This document shows, in pieces, positions 1-7,851 of a stretch of DNA of 64,000 nt (the first letter of the stretch is position 1; the number at the start of each line of letters is the position of its first letter). The DNA lies in NCBI GenBank assembly GCA_014381825.1, contig JACNKX010000081.1, positions 1 to 64,000 of the forward strand, written 5' to 3'. The position numbers and the translations under genes were made by a program. Under the pieces are notes generated by a model that was not told where the DNA came from, did not search any database, and saw only the letters and a program-made list of their open reading frames with translations. The DNA is from Planctomycetota bacterium (GTDB lineage Bacteria > Planctomycetota > Planctomycetia > Pirellulales > Pirellulaceae).

Positions 1-85
1 GCAGCAAGCCTTAACATCGACCAGCACATGAGTTGAGATAAGTTAATGCCATTCGACTATGGTCCTCCAATGGTACACGACTCCT

Positions 86-1576
86 CTACTTGATCGGAAG
101 GGCCTTATTCGTCAGCTCCACGAGGTTGGCTACGCAGGCGTCCATCATTTCCATCAGAGGCCCTGGATAGACGCCGATCATGAACACGACTATCGCGAGG
201 GGCACTAGATTCAATGTTTCGCGCGGCGTTAGATCTGGAATCTGTTCGGCGGTGCTCGTGGACGGCTGGCCCAAAACGACGCGCTGCAGCATCCAAAGCA
301 TGTACGACGCGGCCAGGACGATACCGCCCATCGCGAGCAAGACCATTACATAGCTTGTTTCTGACGCACCGAGCAGCACCAGTACTTCGCCGATAAAGCT
401 GCACGTACCCGGCAGCCCGAACGAAGCGACCGCGAAAATACAAAACAGTCCGGCGAAACGCGGCATTGTTTTGTGCAAACCGCCATAGTCGCTAATCAGC
501 CGGCTATGCGTTCGCTCGTACAACTGGCCGACGGCGAGGAACATCGCTCCCGTGACGATTCCGTGATTGAACATTTGCAAGATCGCGCCTTGAATTCCTT
601 GCCGATTGAAGACAAAAATGCCAAGCGTGACGAAGCCCATGTGTGAAATCGAAGAGTAAGCAACGAGTTTTTTCAGGTCGTCTTGCGCGAGCGCCATAAA
701 ACCACCGTAAAGAATCGCGACGACGGACAGCGAGAGCATCAGTGGTGCGAATGTTACCGCAGCGTCGGGAAAGATCGGCAGGCAAATCCGCAAAAATCCG
801 TAACCACCCATTTTCAATAGCACGCCCGCCAGGATGACGCTGCCCGCGGTCGGTGCTTCGGCGTGTGCATCAGGCAGCCACGTATGAAATGGAAACATCG
901 GCAGCTTGATACCGAAGGCCAGCAGGAACGCCAGGAACATCCAGAACTGTGCGTCCGACGAGTACGTTTGCTCGGACAATGTCTGAATGTCAAACGTGCC
1001 TAGGCCGCTTTCCACGTGCAGCGCCAGAATTCCGACCAGCAGAAGCAGACTGCCTGTCAAACTATAAAGCACGAATTTCAATCCCGCCGCGATCCGGCCC
1101 GGCCCGCCCCAGAGGATGATCATGAAGTACATGGGAATCATCGTCACTTCCCACATCATGAAAAACAGGAATAGATCCAAGGCCGTGAACACGACAATCA
1201 TCGCGCCCTCGACGAGCAGGATCAGAATCATGAATGCCTTCACGTGTATCTTGATCGAACTCCACGAACAAAGCACGCACAACGGGGTGAGCAACGTTGT
1301 CAATAACACCAAGAGGATGCTGATCCCGTCGACGCCGACGGCATATTCAATATTGAACGTCGGCATCCACGGTATCCGCTCGACAAGTTGCATTCCTTCA
1401 TCGGCCGGCTTAAAGCGGGACCACAGATACAGGCCTAGCCCCAAGTCGAGTACCGCGCACAACAAAGCGATGATTCGCGACACTTGCTCGTTGCGAATAA
1501 CCACCATCGCCAAAATACCGATGAACGGCACGGCAATCATGCAACTGAGCAAGTGGTTATCGAGAAGTGTAGCCAT
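86..1576 (-). CDS. nuoM: NADH-quinone oxidoreductase subunit M-like (complex I subunit 4 family, proton-translocating antiporter-like)
   Basis: 496 aa polytopic ORF with motifs typical of the family (FFMMWEVTMIPMYFMIILWGG, FHTWLPDAHAEAPTAGSVILAGVLLKMGGYG, KKLVAYSSISHMGFV). Confidence 0.93.
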   Translation of the reverse strand: MATLLDNHLLSCMIAVPFIGILAMVVIRNEQVSRIIALLCAVLDLGLGLYLWSRFKPADEGMQLVERIPWMPTFNIEYAVGVDGISILLVLLTTLLTPLCVLCSWSSIKIHVKAFMILILLVEGAMIVVFTALDLFLFFMMWEVTMIPMYFMIILWGGPGRIAAGLKFVLYSLTGSLLLLVGILALHVESGLGTFDIQTLSEQTYSSDAQFWMFLAFLLAFGIKLPMFPFHTWLPDAHAEAPTAGSVILAGVLLKMGGYGFLRICLPIFPDAAVTFAPLMLSLSVVAILYGGFMALAQDDLKKLVAYSSISHMGFVTLGIFVFNRQGIQGAILQMFNHGIVTGAMFLAVGQLYERTHSRLISDYGGLHKTMPRFAGLFCIFAVASFGLPGTCSFIGEVLVLLGASETSYVMVLLAMGGIVLAASYMLWMLQRVVLGQPSTSTAEQIPDLTPRETLNLVPLAIVVFMIGVYPGPLMEMMDACVANLVELTNKALPIK

Positions 1577-1601
1577 GGCACAAGCTTTCGTTAGGACACG
1601 T

Positions 1602-3668
1602 TCATAACACCAGCCAATAGAAAAACACGATCGCGAAAACTAACCAAGATATTACCACCAGCAGGTGATGCTGAAGCGTGCGCGGCTCGACAACATGCAG
1701 CTTGCGTCCTGTTGCGTCGACCGCCTGTCCAATTTGTTCGGATGTCTTGTCGATGCGACGGACATCGATCGCTTCCCACAGCCATCGCGCCAGCCCGATG
1801 CTTGTGCCGCCGGTTCCTTCCACGGTGCGGTCGATGGCGCGCACGTCAATTACCTGCCAGAGCCATCGCGCCATACTCACGACCATTGCAGCAGTCCCAA
1901 AAATCAATCCGTTGATCAACCATTCGTCGACAGCACGCCAAAGCCATCGCGCGAATCCAATCACCGGTCGCACGATGAAGACATGATAAATTTCGTCGAC
2001 GTAAAACTTGTTTAGGAACAGCACGTACATCGACTTTGACAGGCTTGATCGCGCGGCGCGCGAGGGCTTTGGCTTGAGATGGAGCATGTAGGCAAAAGCC
2101 CAACCGCCGGCTGCGACGATCAGCGGAAGTGCGAGCATCAGAAAAAGGTTCGGCTGCCAAACAACTGTGTCGGAAACCGTTGGCTTCGCCAGAGCCAGTG
2201 CGAGGAAAGGTGCAAACCAACTCCAAACGCCAATCAGAAGGCCGATCAGCCCGAGCGCCCCCACGCCGATTGCCGTCAAATGCTTGAGCGAATAAAAGTG
2301 TGGCCTGACCGAACTCGTTGGATGAGGGTGAAACTGCGAAACAACTCCGCGAAAAAGATAGACGGCCGTGAAAAAGACGGTCAACAGACCGATCACCCAA
2401 AAGCCAAGCTTTGCGGCGATCGAATTGTGGACGGTCCACAGGCTTTCGTACGGCCCCGTAAAGATTAAGAACGGCGGCACGCAAGCGAGAATCAAGGCAC
2501 CCAGGTACAAGGACCAGGGCGGCTTCGATTCTTCCGATGCGTGCTGGTGATGTGCATGCGAGCCGGTTGCTTCGAGTTGGTTTCCGGTCGACAAAAACAG
2601 GAAGCCTTTCAAAAATCCGTGCGCCATCATGTGGAAGATCGCCGCCACGAACGCGCCGAGGCCGCACGCCATGATCATGAATCCAATCTGGCTGATCGTC
2701 GAGTAGGCCAGAATCTTCTTGATGTCGCTTTGTGTGAGCGAAACGATCGCGGCGAAGAGAGCTGTCGTTGCGCCGACGATGGCGATCACAGTCATGGCCA
2801 CCGGTGAGAGGATGACCAGTGCACTGAATCGGACCAGCAGGAAGGGTCCAGCATTGACCATCGTCGCGGCGTGAATCAACGCGGAGACCGGTGTCGGTGC
2901 TTCCATCGCATAGGGAAGCCACACGTGAAAGGGCACCTGCGCCGATTTCCCCAGACAGCCCATAAACAGAAGCAGTGTGATGATCGTGACCTTCGGGACA
3001 TGGAGTTCGTGGCCGAACCAGGAAAGCAGATTGAACGTCTCTTCAGCCATGTCAGGCGCTCGATCCAGAATTAGCTGGATGTCAAGCGTGTGAAACGTCG
3101 CGTAGGACAGCACAATGCCAAACAGCAATCCGACATCGGCGACGGCGTTCACGAGAAACGCTTTTGTTGCAGCTCGACACGCGGCAGGTCGATCGGATTG
3201 ATGTGAAATCAACAGATACGAACAGATGCCCATGATTTCCCAACTCATGAACATCATGAGCAGATTGCTGCTCATCACGAGCGTCACCATGCCGAACGTG
3301 AACAACGTCGTCACGGCAAAGAAGCGGCTATATCGCGCGTCGCCAATCATGTATCGCGCGGAGTATACGTGGACGACAAAGCTGACACCGGTAACCAACA
3401 GCAGCAACAATACGGTGAGCTGATCGATGTACAAACCCATGTCGATGATGAGGTCACCCGAGCGCAGAAACTCATAGAGCGGCACGGCAATCGCTTCACC
3501 ACGTGACACGACGTCGATGAAGGCGACAATCGAGATTGCTAGCGACGTCCCAATCGCCGTCATCGCCACGCGCCGGCTCTTCTCGCCCATCCAATGCCCG
3601 GCGAGCGCAATAATCATACTTGCCAACAGCGGCGAAAGTGGAATTAAAATGTAAAGCGCGGGAAACAA
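1602..3668 (-). CDS. nuoL: NADH-quinone oxidoreductase subunit L-like (complex I subunit 5 / possible DabB-like partner), with unusual ARWLW-repeat C-terminus
   Basis: 688 aa; MFMSWEIMGICSYLLI, VPFHVWLPYAMEAPTPVSALIHAATMVNAGPFLLVR, KKILAYSTISQIGFM motifs; C-terminal repeats of ARWLWxxxD. Confidence 0.92.
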   Translation of the reverse strand: MFPALYILIPLSPLLASMIIALAGHWMGEKSRRVAMTAIGTSLAISIVAFIDVVSRGEAIAVPLYEFLRSGDLIIDMGLYIDQLTVLLLLLVTGVSFVVHVYSARYMIGDARYSRFFAVTTLFTFGMVTLVMSSNLLMMFMSWEIMGICSYLLISHQSDRPAACRAATKAFLVNAVADVGLLFGIVLSYATFHTLDIQLILDRAPDMAEETFNLLSWFGHELHVPKVTIITLLLFMGCLGKSAQVPFHVWLPYAMEAPTPVSALIHAATMVNAGPFLLVRFSALVILSPVAMTVIAIVGATTALFAAIVSLTQSDIKKILAYSTISQIGFMIMACGLGAFVAAIFHMMAHGFLKGFLFLSTGNQLEATGSHAHHQHASEESKPPWSLYLGALILACVPPFLIFTGPYESLWTVHNSIAAKLGFWVIGLLTVFFTAVYLFRGVVSQFHPHPTSSVRPHFYSLKHLTAIGVGALGLIGLLIGVWSWFAPFLALALAKPTVSDTVVWQPNLFLMLALPLIVAAGGWAFAYMLHLKPKPSRAARSSLSKSMYVLFLNKFYVDEIYHVFIVRPVIGFARWLWRAVDEWLINGLIFGTAAMVVSMARWLWQVIDVRAIDRTVEGTGGTSIGLARWLWEAIDVRRIDKTSEQIGQAVDATGRKLHVVEPRTLQHHLLVVISWLVFAIVFFYWLVL

Positions 3669-3719
3669 GGCTAGTATCCCCTAAAAAACTTATTAGTACT
3701 TTGGCAACGCTTAACTTTA

Positions 3720-3792
3720 GGGTGGCTGGGGTCGAGTCTTCGAGCCCCCAGCAACGACGACTGGGGGCTCGAAGACTCGACCCCAGCCACCC
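3720..3792. repeat. Perfect 32-bp inverted repeat with 9-nt loop, in the gap between mnhD-like stop and nuoL-like start
   Basis: gggtggctggggtcgagtcttcgagcccccag - caacgacga - ctgggggctcgaagactcgaccccagccaccc, matched base by base. Confidence 0.95.
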
Positions 3793-3813
3793 AACTCAAT
3801 TTCTAAGTCTTGA

Positions 3814-5322
3814 CTAGTTAGCTCCCAATCCCGCTGACTGGGCCACGTCACGGAAGACCCGAATGATCGGATCGCTACAAATGCCCATCGCGATGACCAC
3901 AATCGATGTTGCTGCAATGCTGAATCGAAGCGCAAAATGTGTTTCCACCTTTTCTGCATCGGCAGGCATTTCAGGCTCACTGAAAATGCGGACGAACAAG
4001 CGTTGAAAATAGGCCATGGTTAAAATGGTGGCGATAATTATTGCGGCGACCGCCCAATAATTCTGCGCCTCGATTGCGCCGAGGATGATGTGCCACTTTC
4101 CAAAAAATCCGCCCGTCGGCGGAATACCAATCATCGACATCGCCAGAATAATCAAGGTAGCGATAATCCACGGTGAACCGTTGCGAAGACTCGACAGGTT
4201 CTCGATTGTTCGCGTCGGGTGATGATAAATGGCGACGCCGGCAATGAAAAAGAGTCCGGCCTGCATGGCGGCATCGTTGATCAGATAGAACATGCTCCCG
4301 GCAAACGCTGTTTCGTTTCCCTGACTGACACCAATCAAGATGAGCCCGACATGTGAAATGCCGCCGTAGGCGAACATCCGTTTCACATCGTGTTGGCTGA
4401 GCGCCAGCAGTGCGCCGACGACGGCAGCGATCGCGCCGAAGATGCCGAGCAGCGTCAACAAATGTACTTGTCCGAACTCCGCCTTTGCGCCCAACACCCA
4501 AAACATAATTCGCACCCAGGCGTACAGCGAGACTTTGGTCATCAACGCGGCGAGCATCGGCGAAATCGCATCCGGCGCTCGGGTGTAGGCACCGGGCAAC
4601 CAGCCGTGCAGTGGAAATAGTGCCATTTTGATTCCGAGCCCGATGAACATAAACGTCGTCCCGCCGATGACCGCTTTGTTCGTTAGTAAATCCGGCTTGT
4701 CGGCCAGTTGTTGCGCCAAATCGGCCATGTTCAACGTGCCGGTCGTGGCGTAGAAAAAAACAACGCCTAACAAATAGAACGTGGCTCCCAAGGTTCCCAA
4801 AATCAGATATCGAAAAGACGCGATCAATGCTCGATCACCGGCAACACCGACCAGCGCGTATCCCGACAGCGCCGCCAGTTCCAAAAAGACGAAGATGTTG
4901 AACAAATCGCCAGCGAAGATAATGCCAGTCAGACTGGTGATCAGCATCAGGATTAATGTGTAATAGAGTACAACCTGCCGGCCTAGCGACCGCGGCGACA
5001 CCGGGCCACTGTAGATCAAACAAAGACTGGCAATCGCGCTGAGCGCAACGATCATGATGCTGGCCAGTCGATCGTTGACCCATTCGATGCCCAGCGGCGC
5101 CGAAGACGTGCTACCGCTGATCGGCCAACCGCCAAACGCGTATCGTGTTTCACCTTCGGTCAGCACGAGGACAAGATTGACGACCGCTGGGACACACATC
5201 GCAAAGACCGCCAAGAGCGCGATTGGACGACACCAACGGACACTCTTCGCCCCAACCATCGGCATGCAGATGGCGGAAAAAAAAGGAATCAGAAAGATGA
5301 TGATTGGCAGGTGTTCTCTCAT
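3814..5322 (-). CDS. mnhD: Na+/H+ antiporter subunit D-like (MnhD/MrpD, proton-conducting transporter family)
   Basis: 502 aa; FNIFVFLELAALSGYALVG, FPLHGWLPGAYTRAPDAISPMLAALMTKVSLYAWVRI, KRMFAYGGISHVGLI. Confidence 0.93.
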   Translation of the reverse strand: MREHLPIIIFLIPFFSAICMPMVGAKSVRWCRPIALLAVFAMCVPAVVNLVLVLTEGETRYAFGGWPISGSTSSAPLGIEWVNDRLASIMIVALSAIASLCLIYSGPVSPRSLGRQVVLYYTLILMLITSLTGIIFAGDLFNIFVFLELAALSGYALVGVAGDRALIASFRYLILGTLGATFYLLGVVFFYATTGTLNMADLAQQLADKPDLLTNKAVIGGTTFMFIGLGIKMALFPLHGWLPGAYTRAPDAISPMLAALMTKVSLYAWVRIMFWVLGAKAEFGQVHLLTLLGIFGAIAAVVGALLALSQHDVKRMFAYGGISHVGLILIGVSQGNETAFAGSMFYLINDAAMQAGLFFIAGVAIYHHPTRTIENLSSLRNGSPWIIATLIILAMSMIGIPPTGGFFGKWHIILGAIEAQNYWAVAAIIIATILTMAYFQRLFVRIFSEPEMPADAEKVETHFALRFSIAATSIVVIAMGICSDPIIRVFRDVAQSAGLGAN

Positions 5323-5744
5323 TCGATCTTCTTTAGCACCTCGTTCTCATCCAGACTGCCAAACCTGCGGTAAATCGCCGTGACCAAGGCCAGCGAAACG
5401 CCCAGTGTCGCAACTTGCACAACGATCGCCGTCAGCGTCAAAACATGTGGCAGCGGATTGGCGTACTCCGTGGGATCAATCTGGCCTGATTCGATATCGA
5501 CATCCCTCAGAATTGGGACCGTGGCGGGGTGGTCCTTGGCACTGACCGTAACCAGCAAGAAGATGACGCTCGTTTGCACAAGATACATCCCGACCAGTTT
5601 CTTCACCATGTTGGGGTGCGTCACCATAATGTAGAAGCCCCACAAGAATAGGATGACAAACGCGATGAAGTTTGGACGCTGAATCGCCGCTTCAACATGC
5701 TCGATCAACTCAGTCACGCGATGGCTCCGTATCCTCAGTGTCAT
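5319..5744 (-). CDS. mnhC: Na+/H+ antiporter subunit C-like (MnhC/NuoK family)
   Basis: 141 aa small membrane protein, NuoK-like (NPLPHVLTLTAIVVQVATLGVSLALVTAIYRRFGSLDENE); 4-bp overlap with mnhD. A GTG start near 5717 is also possible. Confidence 0.88.
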   Translation of the reverse strand: MTLRIRSHRVTELIEHVEAAIQRPNFIAFVILFLWGFYIMVTHPNMVKKLVGMYLVQTSVIFLLVTVSAKDHPATVPILRDVDIESGQIDPTEYANPLPHVLTLTAIVVQVATLGVSLALVTAIYRRFGSLDENEVLKKIE

Positions 5745-6168
5745 TGATCGGCGACAAACTAAACACGATCGAAATGGCGGTCACCGCGATGTCAACGGCG
5801 ACACCAATCTGTGTCATCAGGATTCCGAGATACCGCCGTCGCGCGTCGTCTGCTAATGGGATTTCCAGACTGGAATAATTCAAAAACTGACCGCCCATCA
5901 CCAGGCAAATCCCGCCGACACCGGCGAAGATGATTAATCCAACGCCGTCGCCATGCATAAGTTTTCTCGCCGCACGGCAAGGAACACCGTCTCGGCCATA
6001 AACAAGAATCCCAAGAATGAGGCTTGTCCCCAACATCACCCCACCCACGAATCCGCCGCCTGGTCCGTATTGACCGAAAAACAAAACGTAGAGCGCGAAC
6101 AATTGAATGAGCGGAATCAACATGCGGCTCATGGTTCGAACAATCACGCTGTCGTGAGGATTAATCAT
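5710..6168 (-). CDS. mnhB: Na+/H+ antiporter subunit B-like (MnhB)
   Basis: MINPHDSVIVRTMSRMLIPLIQLFALYVLFFGQYGPGGGFVGGV; ATG at 6168 overlaps the upstream gene by 4 bp. The longer ORF start in the track (6567) is not supported. Confidence 0.9.
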   Translation of the reverse strand: MINPHDSVIVRTMSRMLIPLIQLFALYVLFFGQYGPGGGFVGGVMLGTSLILGILVYGRDGVPCRAARKLMHGDGVGLIIFAGVGGICLVMGGQFLNYSSLEIPLADDARRRYLGILMTQIGVAVDIAVTAISIVFSLSPINDTEDTEPSRD

Positions 6169-6695
6169 TTCGAATCTCTCCTCAACAACAGGGCACAGGC
6201 GATGCCGGCTGTAAAGATCACCGCCGTTTCGATCAGCGTGTCGAATCCTCGATAGTCCATCAAGACGGATGTCACAACATTCTCTGTGTCTGTTTTCTGG
6301 TAACTCTGTTCCAAGTATTCGGGCGAAACATGCACGCTGGCCGGTGACTTGGGGTCGGAAAACTCTGGCAAGTCTTCCGCGGCAAACAGCAACAAGAGTC
6401 CCAGCATTGGCAAGCCAAGAAATGCGATGAAAGGCACGGGTTGTCGTCGAATTTCCGTGTCTTTGGGCGACGCGTTGAACAGCGTCAACAGGAAAAACAC
6501 CGTCGCCAGTCCGGCACCCACGACCGCTTCCACAAACGCCACATCGACCGCCCCCAGCCACGCCCAAACGAGCGCAAGGACAAAACTGTATGACCCAAGA
6601 ATTAAAACCGCGCTAATCAGGTCCTTGACGATGATCGCGCCGGCGGCGGTCAACAGCAGCAGAATCAATAGCGGTATCTCAAACGAAAAGATCAT
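6165..6695 (-). CDS. MbhD/MbhE-like protein (DUF4040-type; corresponds to the MnhA C-terminal region)
   Basis: 176 aa; DLISAVLILGSYSFVLALVWAWLGAVDVAFVEAVVGAGLATVFFL is typical of the MbhD/DUF4040 segment, followed by an MbhE-like segment; position in Mrp gene order. Confidence 0.85.
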   Translation of the reverse strand: MIFSFEIPLLILLLLTAAGAIIVKDLISAVLILGSYSFVLALVWAWLGAVDVAFVEAVVGAGLATVFFLLTLFNASPKDTEIRRQPVPFIAFLGLPMLGLLLLFAAEDLPEFSDPKSPASVHVSPEYLEQSYQKTDTENVVTSVLMDYRGFDTLIETAVIFTAGIACALLLRRDSK

Positions 6696-7024
6696 GCGTC
6701 TTCACGGCTCCAGGGTTTCAGACCGCTGCGATGAGCGGAGCGAACAGTCGCGTGAGCGATCACAGGATTCAGCAAATATAGCAGAATCAAGACGATGAGG
6801 ATCTTGACGGCGTTTGTGCTCAGGCCTTCGTAGAGTGCGAGACCACCCAAGACAAAAAATGCGCCCAGCGAATCCGTGAGCGACACGGCGTGAGACCGAG
6901 TGTAGACATCGGGCAATCGCAATACTCCAACCGCCGCGACAAACAAGAAAAACAGTCCCACAACGATCGATGCGATGGCAATCGGTGACATCACGTACAA
7001 TTCAACCCATTCAATCAGCGTCAT
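6692..7024 (-). CDS. mnhG: Na+/H+ antiporter subunit G-like (MnhG)
   Basis: 110 aa; FFLFVAAVGVLRLPDVYTRSHAVSLTDSLGA. Confidence 0.9.
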   Translation of the reverse strand: MTLIEWVELYVMSPIAIASIVVGLFFLFVAAVGVLRLPDVYTRSHAVSLTDSLGAFFVLGGLALYEGLSTNAVKILIVLILLYLLNPVIAHATVRSAHRSGLKPWSREDA

Positions 7025-7292
7025 TGGCCAACTCCCGTCGCTCTTCGAGGTATTTCGCGATTGCTAATGATCCGACCAGGTTGATGAGCGCGTAGCCGGT
7101 CGATATGTCCACAAACATGTCGACCCGCCCATAAACCGTGCCAATGACGACGAGCAGGATTATCGCTTTCGTCGAGATTCCGTTCAGTCCCAAAACGCGA
7201 TCGAACACGGTCGGCCCGCGCATCACGCGATACAAGTACACCACGATCAGCAGCGTAATCGTAATCAACACGATCAGAAAAAAGATCTTCAT
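7011..7292 (-). CDS. mnhF: Na+/H+ antiporter subunit F-like (MnhF)
   Basis: 93 aa; YRVMRGPTVFDRVLGLNGISTKAIILLVVIG. Confidence 0.9.
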   Translation of the reverse strand: MKIFFLIVLITITLLIVVYLYRVMRGPTVFDRVLGLNGISTKAIILLVVIGTVYGRVDMFVDISTGYALINLVGSLAIAKYLEERRELANDAD

Positions 7293-7768
7293 GCCGTCTC
7301 CTTGCTGCTTGTCACACGGGCGATCTGCTCGTCGAATCGAAAGGACGTCACATCTTCGGCGGACTCGGCGTCCATCGCGTGAACTTCAAGCTCATCGGAA
7401 TTTACTTCCACCGTGATGGTGCCAGGCGTCAAGGTGATCGAGTTTCCCAGCAGCACGATACCGGCGTCTTTGCGCAACTTGGTTCGCTGCCGAATCATTC
7501 TTGGGTCAATCGGCAGCGACGGATGCAGAATCAGCTTCGAAAGATGAAAACCACTTTGCAGGATGCGCCCCACAAGCCAGAAGTAATACCAAACGATTCG
7601 CGCCCGCGGGATCTCGAATCGAGTTTGCTCGCGGCTCCTGTTAAACCAGGCGACACCGAATGCACACAAAACACCCATGCTGACGTGGAGCCAGTCAAAA
7701 CTCTCCGACAACAGCAGCCAAATCAGAAAAAAGGCGAGCGTTTTGATCGCGAGGGGATTTGATTTCAT
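7289..7768 (-). CDS. mnhE: Na+/H+ antiporter subunit E-like (MnhE)
   Basis: LLGNSITLTPGTITVEVNSDELEVHAMD is characteristic; start assigned to ATG at 7768 (MKSNPLAIK), since the upstream extension translates a palindromic repeat. Confidence 0.9.
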   Translation of the reverse strand: MKSNPLAIKTLAFFLIWLLLSESFDWLHVSMGVLCAFGVAWFNRSREQTRFEIPRARIVWYYFWLVGRILQSGFHLSKLILHPSLPIDPRMIRQRTKLRKDAGIVLLGNSITLTPGTITVEVNSDELEVHAMDAESAEDVTSFRFDEQIARVTSSKETA

Positions 7769-7790
7769 GGTGCTGTTCTCTGTTGTGGAA

Positions 7791-7847
7791 ACCCCGACGC
7801 GTAAGCGAGGGACGTTCGATGTTTGTCCCTCGCTTACGCGTTGGGGT
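7791..7847. repeat. 23-bp inverted repeat (1 mismatch, G-T compatible) with 11-nt loop between dabA stop and mnhE start
   Basis: accccgacgcgtaagcgagggac - gttcgatgttt - gtccctcgcttacgcgttggggt. Confidence 0.93.
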
Positions 7848-7851
7848 CCTA

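Noticed and set aside
1846-2922. 358-aa minus-strand ORF in another frame of nuoL
   Set aside because: Arg/Asp-rich frame shadow of a strongly supported gene.
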